From: Achromobacter anxifer
GTDB lineage: Bacteria > Pseudomonadota > Gammaproteobacteria > Burkholderiales > Burkholderiaceae_B
Direction of reading: 5' to 3'
Assembly (NCBI RefSeq): GCF_903652925.1
Contig: NZ_CAHLAR010000009.1
Coordinates: 1-64,000 of the forward strand
DNA length: 64,000 nt
The stretch's first letter is position 1, and every line of letters starts with the position of its first letter. Of the stretch, positions 26,911 to 36,376 are shown one piece after another. Position numbers and translations under genes: made by a program. Under the pieces are notes generated by a model that searched no databases, had not been told where the DNA came from, and saw nothing but the letters and a program-made list of their open reading frames with translations.

Positions 26911-26924
26911 TATACGATATATGA
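26911..26924. promoter_or_regulatory. Candidate GntR operator, site 2
   Basis: TATACGATATATGA overlaps a 14-mer (ATATACGATATATG, 26910-26923) that matches site 1 at 12 of 14 positions. It lies about 45-58 bp before the SDR start codon. Confidence 0.6.
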
Positions 26925-27120
26925 AAAAAACAGCTAGACACCGGCACATCCGGCAAGCTCGGCATCGACCTTAAGGTGTCATTCAAAAGGATGATGCAAG
27001 CCCGTGTTTGCGCTGTATCAGCCCGCTAAGTCTTTATTCATGCGGCTTTAGGGAATTCCCCGATTCGGCGGGTTACGGCCCCAACTAGAATCCAAGGCGG
27101 GGTTTGCTACCCGCCCTGCC

Positions 27121-27134
27121 GATATATCATATAT
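27121..27134. promoter_or_regulatory. Candidate GntR operator, site 3
   Basis: GATATATCATATAT is the reverse complement of ATATATGATATATC, which matches site 1 at 13 of 14 positions. It lies 60-73 bp before the start of the Liv-type operon, downstream of a possible promoter, where a repressor would block transcription. Confidence 0.65.
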
Positions 27135-27193
27135 TCAAAAAAACGGACCAAACAAGAAAGTCCGCATCCCATACCGACAAAGGAGCGTAGACA

Positions 27194-28393
27194 GTGTTCA
27201 AGTTCAACAAGATCGTTTTGGCGCTGGGCGTGTGCGGCGCGCTGGCCAGCGGCAGCGCAGCGGCCGACATGAAGGTGGGCGCCCTCTTCCCGTTCAGCGG
27301 CGCGCTCGCGCTCCTGGGACAAGAGAGCTATCGCGGCCTGGAGCTGGCCGTCAATGAAATCAACGCCGCGGGCGGGGTCAACGGCGAGAAGATCGAGATC
27401 ATCAAGGCCGACGCCGTCGATCCGACTCAAGCCGTGTCGGAGACCAAGCGCCTGATCTCCTCCAACGTGGTCGGCGTGTTCGGCAGCTACGCCTCCGGCA
27501 TTTCGTACGCGGCCTCGCCCGTGACCGAGCTGGCCGGCGTGCCCTACTTCGAACTGGGCGCCACCGCGCACAAGATCACCACGCGCGGCTACAAGTACCT
27601 GTTCCGCAGCAACCCCAACACCGCGCTGTACGGCGTGTCGGTGGTCAATGCGCTGCACGACACCATCGCGCCGGGCATGGGGCTGAATCCCAAGGACATC
27701 AAGATCGGCATCATCCACGAGGACGGCCCCTACGGCACCGACGTGGCCGCCACCGAGAAGAAGCGCGCGCAGGAGCTGGGCTACACCGTGGCGGAAGTGC
27801 TGCCGTACTCGGCCAAGACCGTCGACCTGTCCTCGCTGATCCTGCGCCTGAAGGGAGCCAAGGTCGACGTGGTGCTGCAGACGGCCTACCAGAACGACGC
27901 CATCCTGTTCTTCAGCCAGGCGCGCGCCGCGGGCTTCAAGCCCAAGGTGGTGATCGGCGCGGGCGGCGGCTACTCGCTGGCCGACACGGCCAAGGCCGTG
28001 GGCGCCGACATGAACGGCGTGTTCGACCTGGACTTCCCGCAGGCCTCCATCAATCCGGCGGGCGCGCCGGGCCTGGACAAGTTCCTCGAAGCCTACAAGG
28101 CCACCTACAAGAGCGATCCGCAATCGGGCCACAGCCTGACCAACTACGTCGGCGCCAAGGCCTTCTTCGAAGCCATCGGCAACGCCAAGTCCACCGACAA
28201 GGACAAGATCCGCGCGGCGGTGCTGGCCTACAAGAAGCCAGCCGGCCAGACCGCCAACGGCTGGGCCTTCGACTTCGGCGAAGACGGCCAGAACAACGCA
28301 TCCACGTTCTACGTGATGCAGTGGCAGGACGGCAAGCTCGTCACCATCGCGCCCAGCAACCTCGCACTCGGCAAGCCCGTCTTCAAGAAATAA
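27194..28393 (+). CDS. Liv-type ABC transporter substrate-binding protein
   Basis: A 399-residue periplasmic binding protein starting with GTG, set by AAAGGAG 8 bp upstream. A signal peptide ends near GSAAA-DMKVG. The mature part shows the type I fold (VGALFPFSGALALLGQESYRG, VVGVFGSYASG). Liv-type proteins bind branched-chain amino acids but also amides, aromatic acids and other carboxylates. Because it sits with catabolic genes, the ligand is probably the island's substrate and not leucine. Confidence 0.92.
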   Translation: MFKFNKIVLALGVCGALASGSAAADMKVGALFPFSGALALLGQESYRGLELAVNEINAAGGVNGEKIEIIKADAVDPTQAVSETKRLISSNVVGVFGSYASGISYAASPVTELAGVPYFELGATAHKITTRGYKYLFRSNPNTALYGVSVVNALHDTIAPGMGLNPKDIKIGIIHEDGPYGTDVAATEKKRAQELGYTVAEVLPYSAKTVDLSSLILRLKGAKVDVVLQTAYQNDAILFFSQARAAGFKPKVVIGAGGGYSLADTAKAVGADMNGVFDLDFPQASINPAGAPGLDKFLEAYKATYKSDPQSGHSLTNYVGAKAFFEAIGNAKSTDKDKIRAAVLAYKKPAGQTANGWAFDFGEDGQNNASTFYVMQWQDGKLVTIAPSNLALGKPVFKK

Positions 28394-28409
28394 GCGCCAC
28401 GCCAGTGCC

Positions 28410-28479
28410 CAGGCGCTCGGGGGCGCCTGACGTTACCCGGGGTCCGCACCCCGGTCCGCCGCCACCGCGGCCGGACCGG
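28410..28479 (+). promoter_or_regulatory. Three hairpins between binding-protein and permease genes
   Basis: Stem 1 is CAGGCGC/GCGCCTG (28410-28429). Stem 2 is CCGGGGT/ACCCCGG (28437-28454). Stem 3 is CCGGTCCG/CGGACCGG (28451-28479). Stems 2 and 3 share bases and exclude each other. Such structures often protect the binding-protein mRNA and reduce read-through to the membrane genes. Confidence 0.6.
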
Positions 28480-28508
28480 GGCCGCTGCCCGTTCTAAGAG
28501 GTTGCAAC

Positions 28509-29375
28509 ATGGAAATATTCATTCAACTGGTCATCAACGGCCTGTTGCTGGGCGGCGCGTACACCATCATCAGCCTGGGGCTGACGCTGATCTTCGGCGT
28601 GGTGCGCGTCGTGAACTTCGCGCACGGCGAATTCCTGATGATAGGCATGTACATGGTCTATCTGATCGCGGCGCAATTCGGCGTGCATCCCTATGCCGGC
28701 CTGGTGCCGGTCGCCGTCATCCTGTTCGCGCTGGGCGCGCTGACGCAGAAGGGCATCATCCAGCCGCTGCTCAACGCCGACCAGCACATCCAGATCTTCG
28801 CCACGGTGGGCGTATCCACCATCCTGCTGAACCTGGCCCTGGTGATCTTCGGCGCCAACGTCTACCGCGCGCCGGTGGAGCTGGGCACCAGCACCGTCGA
28901 TATCGGCCCCTACTCCATGGTGAGCGGGCAGCTCGTCACCTTCGTGATCGGCCTGAGCCTGGCCGTGCTGCTGCACCTGTTCATGCACCGCACCTACCTG
29001 GGCCGCGCACTGCGCGCCGTGGCGCAGCACCGCTACGCCGCCACGCTGATGGGCGTGAACGTCAACAATGTCTACGCCATCGCCTTCGGCCTGGGCACGG
29101 CCTTCGTCGGCATCGCCGCCGGCCTGCTGGCGCCGCAATACCCGGTGTTTCCCACGGTGGGCACCTACTTCGTGCTGACGGCCTTCGTGATCGTGGTGCT
29201 GGGCGGGCTGGGCAGCCTGTACGGCGCCGTGGCCGGCTCCATGATCATCGGCATCGTCGACACGCTGGCCGGCTTCTACATCGCCCCCGACCTGAAAGAG
29301 GTCGTTTATTTCGGGATCTTCCTCTTGATCCTGGTGCTGCGTCCGAACGGCCTGTTCGGCGTCGGCACAGAGTGA
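28509..29375 (+). CDS. Branched-chain-type ABC transporter permease, LivH family
   Basis: A 288-residue inner-membrane permease with about eight helices. GLTLIFGVVRVVNFAHGEFLMIG and GRALRAVAQHRYAATLMGVNVN are typical LivH blocks. AAGAGG lies ahead of the ATG. It pairs with the LivM half of the next protein. Confidence 0.93.
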   Translation: MEIFIQLVINGLLLGGAYTIISLGLTLIFGVVRVVNFAHGEFLMIGMYMVYLIAAQFGVHPYAGLVPVAVILFALGALTQKGIIQPLLNADQHIQIFATVGVSTILLNLALVIFGANVYRAPVELGTSTVDIGPYSMVSGQLVTFVIGLSLAVLLHLFMHRTYLGRALRAVAQHRYAATLMGVNVNNVYAIAFGLGTAFVGIAAGLLAPQYPVFPTVGTYFVLTAFVIVVLGGLGSLYGAVAGSMIIGIVDTLAGFYIAPDLKEVVYFGIFLLILVLRPNGLFGVGTE

Positions 29376-29397
29376 TCAGAGCAACAAGGAGCGAGAC

Positions 29398-31179
29398 GTG
29401 TTTCCCGATATTCGACATCCCAAGACCTACGTCAGCCTGATCCTGCTGATCGCGATGTTCCTGGTGCCCGTGGTCATGGGCACGCCTTTCTGGACCAACC
29501 TGTTCGTGCTGCTGTTCGTGTTCTCGGCCCTGTCCGTGGCCTGGAACATCGTCGGCGGCTACGCCGGCCAGCTGTCGCTGGGCCATGCCGTTTTCTACGG
29601 CATCGGCGGCTATACCGCCACGCTGCTGACGCAGAACTTCGGTATTTCGCCGTGGTTCGGCATGCTGGCGGGCGCGGCGATCTCGGCGGCCGTGGCCATC
29701 CTGATCAGCTACCCCACCCTGCGCCTGCGCGGCCCGTTCTTCGCGCTGGCCACCATCGCCATCCTGGAGGTGGTGCGCCTGCTGGTCATCCACGAGGAAA
29801 GCTGGACCGGCGGCTCCAGCGGCATCAGCCTGCCCCTGAACATAGGCTGGACCTGGATCGTGTTCCGCGAGAAGGTCAACTACGTGATCATCGCCTTCGG
29901 CCTGTTCCTGCTGGTGACCTGGGCGTCCTGGTACATCCGCAAGTCGCGCATAGGCCATTACCTGATCGCGATCCGCGAACGCGAGGACGCTGCGCTGGCC
30001 GTCGGCATCCACACCGTGCGCATGAAGATCATCGCCGCGGTCGTGTCCGCCGTGCTGACCAGCATCATCGGCACCTTCCACATCACCTACCTAACCTTCG
30101 TCGATCCCAGCTCGGCGTTTTCGCTGGAGCTGTCGATCCAGGTCGCCATGTTCGCCCTGATCGGCGGCCTGGGCACGGTGGCCGGCCCCATCGCCGGCAC
30201 CTTCCTGGTGCTGCCCATCGCCGAACTGGCGCGCGGCTGGCTCAGCAGCGTGGGTAACGGCATGCACGGGCTGATCTACGGCCTGATCCTGGTGGCGGTG
30301 GTGCTGACCATTCCGCGCGGCCTGGCCGGCGCCTTCGGTCCGGTCATCGAGCGCTGGCTGTCGCGGCTGCCCTATCTGGGCACGCCCCGCGCCAAGCTCA
30401 AGCTGGCCGACGAGCTGCGCCTGCGCAGCGCAGAACGCACCGGCCAGCCGGTGCTGAAGGCCGACAAGCTGTTCAAGAGCTTCGGCGGCCTGCGCGCCAC
30501 CAACGACGTGTCGCTGACGCTGAACCAGAACGAGATCCTGGGCATGATAGGCCCGAACGGCGCCGGCAAGACCACGGTGTTCAACCTGCTGTCGGGCTTC
30601 CTGTCGCCGGACAAGGGCGGCATCACGATGCTGGACGCGAACGGCAAATGGGTCACCTGCAAGACGCCCGACGAATTCGCGCACCAGGGCCTGGGCCGCA
30701 CCTTCCAGATCGCCAAGCCGTTCACCGGCCTGACCGTGCTGGAGAACATCATGCTGGGCGCCTTCATCCGCACCTCCAACCGCGAGGAAGCCGAGCAGAT
30801 CGCGCTCAAGGTCGCCGAACAGACCGACCTGGTGAAGTACCTGGGCATCGAGGCGCGCAACCTGACGGTGGGCGGCATGAAGCGCCTGGAAGTGGCGCGC
30901 GCGCTGGCGATCAAGCCGCGCATCCTGCTGCTGGACGAGGTCATGGCGGGCCTGAACCCCACCGACATCGAGAAGTCCATCCAGATGATCCGCCGCATCC
31001 GCGACTCGGGCGTATCAGTGCTGCTGATCGAGCACATGATGCAGGCCACCATGGCGCTGTCCGACCGCATCATCGTGCTGAACGAAGGCGCGGTGCTGGT
31101 CAGCGGCGCGCCCAAGGACGTGGTGGAGAACCCGGCCGTCATCGAAGCCTATTTGGGCAAGGAGTACCAGGATGCTTAA
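29398..31179 (+). CDS. LivM-LivG fusion: ABC permease plus ATP-binding protein
   Basis: A 593-residue fusion. Residues 1 to about 330 are a LivM-type permease with about nine helices (GYAGQLSLGHAVFYGIGGY, GRSRIGHYLIAIRERED-like coupling region). From about residue 352 it is a LivG ATPase with Walker A IGPNGAGKTT (near 384-393), Walker B ILLLDEVMAGLNP and switch LLIEHMMQ. The signature reads LTVGGMKRLEVARA, a variant of LSGGQ. The start is GTG with AAGGAG upstream. The frame is open throughout, so the fusion is real and not a sequencing error. It overlaps the LivF gene by 8 bp. Confidence 0.93.
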   Translation: MFPDIRHPKTYVSLILLIAMFLVPVVMGTPFWTNLFVLLFVFSALSVAWNIVGGYAGQLSLGHAVFYGIGGYTATLLTQNFGISPWFGMLAGAAISAAVAILISYPTLRLRGPFFALATIAILEVVRLLVIHEESWTGGSSGISLPLNIGWTWIVFREKVNYVIIAFGLFLLVTWASWYIRKSRIGHYLIAIREREDAALAVGIHTVRMKIIAAVVSAVLTSIIGTFHITYLTFVDPSSAFSLELSIQVAMFALIGGLGTVAGPIAGTFLVLPIAELARGWLSSVGNGMHGLIYGLILVAVVLTIPRGLAGAFGPVIERWLSRLPYLGTPRAKLKLADELRLRSAERTGQPVLKADKLFKSFGGLRATNDVSLTLNQNEILGMIGPNGAGKTTVFNLLSGFLSPDKGGITMLDANGKWVTCKTPDEFAHQGLGRTFQIAKPFTGLTVLENIMLGAFIRTSNREEAEQIALKVAEQTDLVKYLGIEARNLTVGGMKRLEVARALAIKPRILLLDEVMAGLNPTDIEKSIQMIRRIRDSGVSVLLIEHMMQATMALSDRIIVLNEGAVLVSGAPKDVVENPAVIEAYLGKEYQDA

Positions 31180-31876
31180 GGTTTCGAATCTGTCCTCGGG
31201 CTACGGCAAGAGCCAGGTCCTGAACGGCCTGAACTTCGAGGTCCGCGCCGGCGAGATCGTCACGCTGATCGGCGCCAACGGCGCCGGCAAGACCACCACG
31301 CTGAAGACGCTGTGCGGCGTCATCGGCGCAACCGAAGGCAAGGTCGAATTCGAAGGCCAGGACCTGACCAACCGCAAGCCCTACGACATCGTGGACGCCG
31401 GCATCACCATGATTCCCGAAGGCCGCCAGCTGTTCCCGCACTTCACGGTGCGCGACAACCTGCTGATGGGTTCGTACAAGCGCGCCGCCCGCCCCATCGT
31501 GCAGCGCAAGCTGGAAGAGGTGCTGGGCATTTTCCCGCGCGTGCGGGAACGCCTGAACCAGTACGCGGGCTCGCTCTCCGGCGGCGAACAGCAGATGGTG
31601 GCGATCGCGCGCGGCATGATGGCCGACCCCAAGCTGCTGGTGTTCGACGAGCCCTCCCTGGGCCTGTCGCCGCTGCTGGTGCAGCAGATGTTCGACATCA
31701 TCCGCGGCGTCACCGCGCACGGCGTGACCGTGCTGCTGGTGGAGCAGAACGTATTCCGCACCCTGCGGCTGGCGGACCGCGGCTACGTGCTGGAGAACGG
31801 GGCCATCGTGCGCTCCGGCACCGGCGCGGAGCTGCTGAGCGACCCGCATGTGAAAAAGGCCTACCTGGGCCATTGA
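31172..31876 (+). CDS. Branched-chain-type ABC transporter ATP-binding protein, LivF family
   Basis: A 234-residue ATPase of normal LivF length. Walker A GANGAGKTTT, signature LSGGEQQMVAIARGMM, Walker B LLVFDEPSLGLSP and switch LLVEQNVF are intact. It forms the second ATPase of the importer with the LivG half of the fusion. Confidence 0.94.
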   Translation: MLKVSNLSSGYGKSQVLNGLNFEVRAGEIVTLIGANGAGKTTTLKTLCGVIGATEGKVEFEGQDLTNRKPYDIVDAGITMIPEGRQLFPHFTVRDNLLMGSYKRAARPIVQRKLEEVLGIFPRVRERLNQYAGSLSGGEQQMVAIARGMMADPKLLVFDEPSLGLSPLLVQQMFDIIRGVTAHGVTVLLVEQNVFRTLRLADRGYVLENGAIVRSGTGAELLSDPHVKKAYLGH

Positions 31877-31895
31877 TACCAAGGATTCACTTCCC

Positions 31896-32891
31896 ATGTC
31901 TTTACGCTGCACATTCATCGACCACGGCCAGGGCGGCGCGCCCGATTGCATGCGCCTTGCCGAACGCGACATGGAGGCCCCCGTCGGCCGCCAGGTGCTG
32001 ATCGAAGTGGCCTACGCCGGGGTCAACCGCCCCGACGTGCTGCAACGCTCGGGCTCCTACCCGCCGCCGCCGGGCGCTTCGCCCTACCTGGGTCTGGAGG
32101 TCTCCGGCACCGTCATCGCCGCCGGTCCCGACGCCAGCCTGTGGAAGGTCGGCGACCAGGTCTGCGCGCTGACGCCGGGCGGCGGCTACGCCCAGTACTG
32201 CCTGGCCGACGAACGCCACTGCCTGCCGGTGCCGCGCGGCCTGGACCTGCTATCCGCCGCCGCCATTCCCGAAAACTACTTCACGGTCTGGACCAATGTG
32301 TTCGACCGCGCCCGCCTTGCGGCCGGCGAACGCTTCCTGGTGCATGGCGGCTCCAGCGGCATCGGCCTGACCGCGATCCAGCTGGCCCGCGCCTTCGGCG
32401 CCGAAGTCTGGACCACGGTGGGCAACCAGGAAAAGGCCGACGCCTGCCTGGCGGCCGGGGCGCACCACGCGGTGCTGTACCGCGACGCCGACTTCGAGGC
32501 CGAAGTGCGCCAGGGCAGCGGCGGCCCGGGCGTGGACGTGATCCTGGACATGGTGGGCGGCGCCTACATCAACAAGAACCTGCGGCTGCTGGCGGTCAAC
32601 GGCCGGCTGGTGCAGATCGCCTTCCTGGAGGGCAGCAAGGCCGAGATCGACGCCATGCCCATCATGCTCAAGCGCCTGCAGTTCACCGGTTCCACCCTGC
32701 GCCCGCGCTCTGACGAGGACAAGGGCGCGATCGCTCGCGCACTGGCGGAAAAGGTGCTGCCGCTGATGGAACAGGGGCAATGCCTGCCACGCATCCACAA
32801 GGTCTTCCCGCTGGCCGAGGCGGCCCAGGCGCATGCGCTGATGGAAAGCAGCAAGCATATCGGCAAGATCATGCTGAAGGTGGCCGCATGA
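31896..32891 (+). CDS. NAD(P)H quinone oxidoreductase, PIG3-type MDR protein
   Basis: A 331-residue zinc-independent medium-chain reductase. It contains NRPDVLQRSGSYPPPPG, LGLEVSG and the coenzyme motif GGSSGIGLTAIQLARAFGA. The family reduces quinones or enones with NADPH. It is 19 bp after the transporter and overlaps the next SDR by 4 bp, so it belongs to the catabolic operon and may act on an unsaturated intermediate. Confidence 0.9.
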   Translation: MSLRCTFIDHGQGGAPDCMRLAERDMEAPVGRQVLIEVAYAGVNRPDVLQRSGSYPPPPGASPYLGLEVSGTVIAAGPDASLWKVGDQVCALTPGGGYAQYCLADERHCLPVPRGLDLLSAAAIPENYFTVWTNVFDRARLAAGERFLVHGGSSGIGLTAIQLARAFGAEVWTTVGNQEKADACLAAGAHHAVLYRDADFEAEVRQGSGGPGVDVILDMVGGAYINKNLRLLAVNGRLVQIAFLEGSKAEIDAMPIMLKRLQFTGSTLRPRSDEDKGAIARALAEKVLPLMEQGQCLPRIHKVFPLAEAAQAHALMESSKHIGKIMLKVAA

Positions 32892-33655
32892 GCGGGCGCT
32901 TCAAGGACCAGGTCGCCATCGTCACCGGCGCGGTCGGCGGCATAGGCTCGGCCATCGTCGAGGGCTTCCTGGCCGAAGGCGGCCGCGTGGGCCTCATCGA
33001 CTTCAACTCCCAGGGCGGCCAGGCCTATGAAAAGGAGCTGCGCAAGCGCGGCCACGAAGCCTGCTTCGTGCACGCGGACGTGGCGCGCTTCGAGGAATGC
33101 CAGGCCGCCTACGAGCGCATCAGCCGCGAGCTGGGTCCCGCCACTATCCTGGTGAACAACGTCGGCATCTCGCCCAAGACGGACGGGCGCGCCCTGAAGG
33201 TCTGGGAAATGCCGCCGCGGGAATGGGAGAACGTGGTCGCCGTCAACCTGAACAGCGTGTTCTACATGACGCATCTGGCCACGCCGCACATGGTGCGCGA
33301 GCGCCAGGGCCGCGTGATCAACATGTCTTCGGTGGCGGGCCGCGCCTATTGCGACATCGTGGCGGCGCACTACGCGGCCACCAAGGCCGGCCTGATCGGC
33401 CTGACGCGCCACTGGGCGGCGGAACTGGGCGAACACCAGGTCACGGTCAACGCGCTGGCGCCGGGACGCATCAGCACGCCCTTGCTCAAGACCGTGCCCA
33501 AGGAAATCAATGACGCCGTGGCGCAGGTGACCGCGCTGCGCCGCCTGGGCACGCCCGAGGAAGTGGCGGACGCCTGCCTGTTCTTCGCCTCGGACCAGGC
33601 CCGCTTCGTCACCGGCCAGGTGCTGGACGTGGCCGGCGGCTGGCTGATGACCTGA
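32888..33655 (+). CDS. SDR-family oxidoreductase
   Basis: A 255-residue short-chain dehydrogenase. TGAVGGIG, NNVG, the serine in NMSSVAGRAY and the YAATK pair are intact, and LDVAGGWLM closes the fold. It resembles 3-oxoacyl reductase or cyclohexanol-type dehydrogenases. It is the last gene of the Liv-type operon. Confidence 0.9.
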   Translation: MSGRFKDQVAIVTGAVGGIGSAIVEGFLAEGGRVGLIDFNSQGGQAYEKELRKRGHEACFVHADVARFEECQAAYERISRELGPATILVNNVGISPKTDGRALKVWEMPPREWENVVAVNLNSVFYMTHLATPHMVRERQGRVINMSSVAGRAYCDIVAAHYAATKAGLIGLTRHWAAELGEHQVTVNALAPGRISTPLLKTVPKEINDAVAQVTALRRLGTPEEVADACLFFASDQARFVTGQVLDVAGGWLMT

Positions 33656-33670
33656 GCTAGCGAGGCAGGA

Positions 33671-33692
33671 CGCCCGCGCTGCGGCGCGGGCG
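33671..33692. terminator. Bidirectional hairpin at the island's right end
   Basis: CGCCCGCGC and GCGCGGGCG form a perfect 9-bp stem with a TGCG tetraloop, between the convergent SDR and tpm genes. Confidence 0.65.
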
Positions 33693-33698
33693 CTTCGC

Positions 33699-34358
33699 TT
33701 ATTCCTGGACGCCCAGGTGGTAGACCACTGTGTCCAGCCGGCTGACGCCAGCCGCCAGGAACTTGGGTTCCTTCTCCAGGATGTCGCGGCGGTCGATGAT
33801 CCTGGCGGGCGACACGTCCGCGTAGAGCTTCTGCACCTCGCTGTCCACCAAGGAAAACGGCGGTCCCGGCATTTCTTCCTGGGGATAGTCCAGCGTGATC
33901 AGCAAGCCCTGATAGGCCGGCGACAGCTGGCCGTAGACGTGACGCACGTAGTCGGCGCGCATGGCCTCCGGCAGCGCCACCAGCGCCGCGCGGTCATAGG
34001 CGCCGACGCAATGCGACAGCAGCTGCGCATCCAGCTTGAAGATGTCGCCGCAGATGATTTCGATGCTGCCCGCCACGTAGTGCTTGCCATAGATGGACAC
34101 GTGCGTGAGCGGCTTGAGTTCGTTCTCCTCGAAGAACTGCTCCACCGCGAGCTCGGACAGTTCAATACCCAGCACCGGATGCCCCTGGGCCGCGATCCAC
34201 ACCATGTCTAGCGACTTGCCACATAGCGGCACCAGCACCCGGCCGCCCTTGGGCACGCCCAGCGCCGGCCAGTACTTCTGCAACAGCGGGGTCACCCGCG
34301 TTTGATGAAAATGCGTGCGCCCTTCGCGCCAGCGTTCCAGCCAGAATTCCGCGTCCAT
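33699..34358 (-). CDS. tpm: Thiopurine S-methyltransferase
   Basis: A 219-residue SAM-dependent methyltransferase. [36 protein letters not shown] (SAM motif I), [13 protein letters not shown] and [17 protein letters not shown] are diagnostic of bacterial TPMT. In bacteria the enzyme methylates selenium and tellurium compounds, giving volatile products. It is a single gene, divergent from an ECF sigma factor. Confidence 0.93.
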   Translation of the reverse strand: MDAEFWLERWREGRTHFHQTRVTPLLQKYWPALGVPKGGRVLVPLCGKSLDMVWIAAQGHPVLGIELSELAVEQFFEENELKPLTHVSIYGKHYVAGSIEIICGDIFKLDAQLLSHCVGAYDRAALVALPEAMRADYVRHVYGQLSPAYQGLLITLDYPQEEMPGPPFSLVDSEVQKLYADVSPARIIDRRDILEKEPKFLAAGVSRLDTVVYHLGVQE

Positions 34359-34496
34359 GCCTGCTCTGCTCCTCCAAGGTCTTGGTGCCGAACCTGCCGG
34401 CCCGGTGCGAAGCATTGTAAGGCCCGCACTTTCTGGTGACGCCTTGCGGCCGGGCCGGTATGCTTGGACGCAGCGTGCCATTCCCTCCAGGAACCG

Positions 34497-35042
34497 ATGC
34501 CCGACGCCCAGCACCTCCAGGCCCTGCTTGTCCAGTGCGCTGCAAAGCGGGAATCGGCGCTGGCCGAGATATATCGTCTTGCGTCCCCGCATCTGTTTGC
34601 GCTGGCCAAGCGTATGTTGAAAGACCAGGCTGCAGCCGAAGACGTGCTGCAGGAGTGCTTCGTGTCGATCTGGCGCCAGGCGGGGCAATATCGCGCGGAC
34701 CAGGGCCAGCCCATGACCTGGATGATGCGCATTGTCCGCAATCGCTGCATCGACCGTTTGCGGCGCGCCAACGCGGAACTGCCGGATCCGGACGATGCGC
34801 TGACGCTGGCGATGGCCGACAGCGGGCCTGGGCCGCTGGCGCAGCTTCAGGCCAGCCAGGACGGTCGCCGCCTGGCCGAGTGTCTCGGACGGCTGGAGGG
34901 GCCGCAACGCGTTGCGATCGCCATGGCCTTCTTTGACGACTTGGCGCATTCAGCCATCGCGGCGCGCCTGAATGCGCCGCTGGGAACGATCAAGAGCTGG
35001 ATTCGCCGGGGTCTGCAACAGCTGAAAAGGTGCCTGGAATGA
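34497..35042 (+). CDS. ECF RNA polymerase sigma factor
   Basis: A 181-residue sigma-70 family factor with region 2 ([19 protein letters not shown] through [16 protein letters not shown]) and region 4 ([14 protein letters not shown] through [19 protein letters not shown]). The ATG at 34497 follows AGGA; an upstream ATG has weaker support. It overlaps the anti-sigma gene by 4 bp. Factors with this gene order usually drive their own operon and an exported fasciclin protein in response to envelope or oxidative stress. Confidence 0.9.
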   Translation: MPDAQHLQALLVQCAAKRESALAEIYRLASPHLFALAKRMLKDQAAAEDVLQECFVSIWRQAGQYRADQGQPMTWMMRIVRNRCIDRLRRANAELPDPDDALTLAMADSGPGPLAQLQASQDGRRLAECLGRLEGPQRVAIAMAFFDDLAHSAIAARLNAPLGTIKSWIRRGLQQLKRCLE

Positions 35043-35722
35043 ACTACCGCGACCCGGAGCTGCAAGACCGCCTGGCCGCCGAGTACGTGCTTGGCGGCCT
35101 GCGCGGGGGAGCGCGCCGCCGGTTCATCCAGTTGATGCGTGACGATGCGGCCCTGCGCCGCGCCGTGGTCGATTGGGAAGACAAGCTGCTGCCCCTGGCG
35201 CTGGCGCTGCCGCCCGAAGCGCCCCCGCCCGGTATCTGGGATGCGATCGTTGCCCGCATCGCCCCCGCTCCGAGCCCAGCTCCCGCGAGCCGCAGCCACT
35301 TGCACCGCCTCTCGTGGTGGCGCAGGCTGTCCGCTGGCCTGGCGGCCGCTGCCGTCGTGCTGGCCGTCATGCTGTTCCGTCCGCCCTCGCCGCCACCCCA
35401 GCCTCGCACCGTCGCCGTTTTGAATGGGGAAAAGACGCCCGGCTTGCTGGTGCTTAACAGCCTGGCGGATCATCGCCTGGCGGTCCAGCCCATGCGCGAT
35501 CTCACGGCCCTGGCCGACGGCCGCGCACTGGAACTATGGGCGATCTCGCCCAACCAGGCGCCGCGCTCGCTGGGCCTGCTCACGCCTGACCAGACCACCG
35601 TTCTGACCCCGCGCCAGCCGCCACAACAGGGCGACACCGTGGCCGTCACGCTCGAACCGCCCGGCGGCGCTCCGAACGGCGTGCCGACCGGTCCTATCGT
35701 TTTAAGCGGCTCCGTTATCTGA
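35039..35722 (+). CDS. Membrane anti-sigma factor, RskA-like
   Basis: A 227-residue protein with a cytoplasmic sigma-binding domain (about 1-85, DRLAAEYVLGGLRGGARRRF), one membrane segment (about 96-114) and a periplasmic RskA C-terminal domain (GRALELWAISPNQAPRSLGLL, with DTVAVTLEPPGGAPNGVPTGPI). It lacks the zinc HxxxCxxC motif. It should hold the preceding sigma factor inactive until the periplasmic domain is cut or changed. Confidence 0.88.
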   Translation: MNYRDPELQDRLAAEYVLGGLRGGARRRFIQLMRDDAALRRAVVDWEDKLLPLALALPPEAPPPGIWDAIVARIAPAPSPAPASRSHLHRLSWWRRLSAGLAAAAVVLAVMLFRPPSPPPQPRTVAVLNGEKTPGLLVLNSLADHRLAVQPMRDLTALADGRALELWAISPNQAPRSLGLLTPDQTTVLTPRQPPQQGDTVAVTLEPPGGAPNGVPTGPIVLSGSVI

Positions 35723-35809
35723 TCAGGGTTTGTCCTAGCATCAAACGCCGCATCCAATCGCCAGCCAGCCTCGTATCTCCTCTTGACGGCCACACAAAAG
35801 GAGATCGTC

Positions 35810-36358
35810 ATGAAATTGCTAGCTTCGATTGCCATCGCCTGCTCCGCGTTGATCCTGGCGCCCGCGCATGCCGCCGACGTCATGGTGGGCGGCCAGGCGA
35901 TGATGCCCACCAGGAACATCGTCGCGAATGCGGTGAACTCCGCGGACCACACCACCCTGGTCGCGGCGGTGAAAGCGGCCGGTCTGGTGGACACGCTGCA
36001 AGGCAAGGGACCGTACACGGTGTTCGCCCCCACCAACGCCGCGTTCGGCAAGCTGCCGGCGGGCACGGTCGATACGCTGGTCAAGCCCGAAAACAAGCCG
36101 GCGCTGACCAAGATCCTGACCTATCACGTCGTGCCCGGAAAGCTGGACTTCGACGCGCTCGCGGCCCGGATCAAGAAGGACGGCAAGGCTGCGGAACTGA
36201 CCACCGCCAGCGGCGGCAAGCTGTGGGTGATGATGAACGGCAAGCACAACCTGGTTCTTAAGGACGAAAGCGGCGGCATGTCGACCATCAGCACCTATGA
36301 CGTGTATCAATCCAATGGCGTGATCCACGTCATCGATACCGTGCTGATGCCGAAGTAA
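35810..36358 (+). CDS. Secreted fasciclin (FAS1) domain protein
   Basis: A 182-residue exported protein. The signal peptide ends APAHA-AD; the single FAS1 domain shows H1 GPYTVFAPTNAAF and H2 SNGVIHVIDTVLMP. FAS1 proteins act in adhesion. AAAAGGAG precedes the ATG. It follows the sigma/anti-sigma pair by 87 bp and is the probable target of that sigma factor. A strong hairpin ends the unit. Confidence 0.92.
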   Translation: MKLLASIAIACSALILAPAHAADVMVGGQAMMPTRNIVANAVNSADHTTLVAAVKAAGLVDTLQGKGPYTVFAPTNAAFGKLPAGTVDTLVKPENKPALTKILTYHVVPGKLDFDALAARIKKDGKAAELTTASGGKLWVMMNGKHNLVLKDESGGMSTISTYDVYQSNGVIHVIDTVLMPK

Positions 36359-36376
36359 GCACTGCGCGCTCTCGCG

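Larger units (their letters stand above)
26867..27193. other. 327-bp divergent control region of the island
   Basis: No gene was seen. It holds candidate operator sites 2 and 3, one near each divergent start, and a small hairpin (GGCGGG/CCCGCC) near 27096-27115. A weak -10 (TAGAAT, 27086-27091) could serve the transporter operon. Confidence 0.6.

Noticed and set aside
29398-31179. LivM-LivG fusion as a sequencing error joining two genes
   Set aside because: The linker is open and in frame, with no internal start or ribosome binding site, and similar fusions are known.
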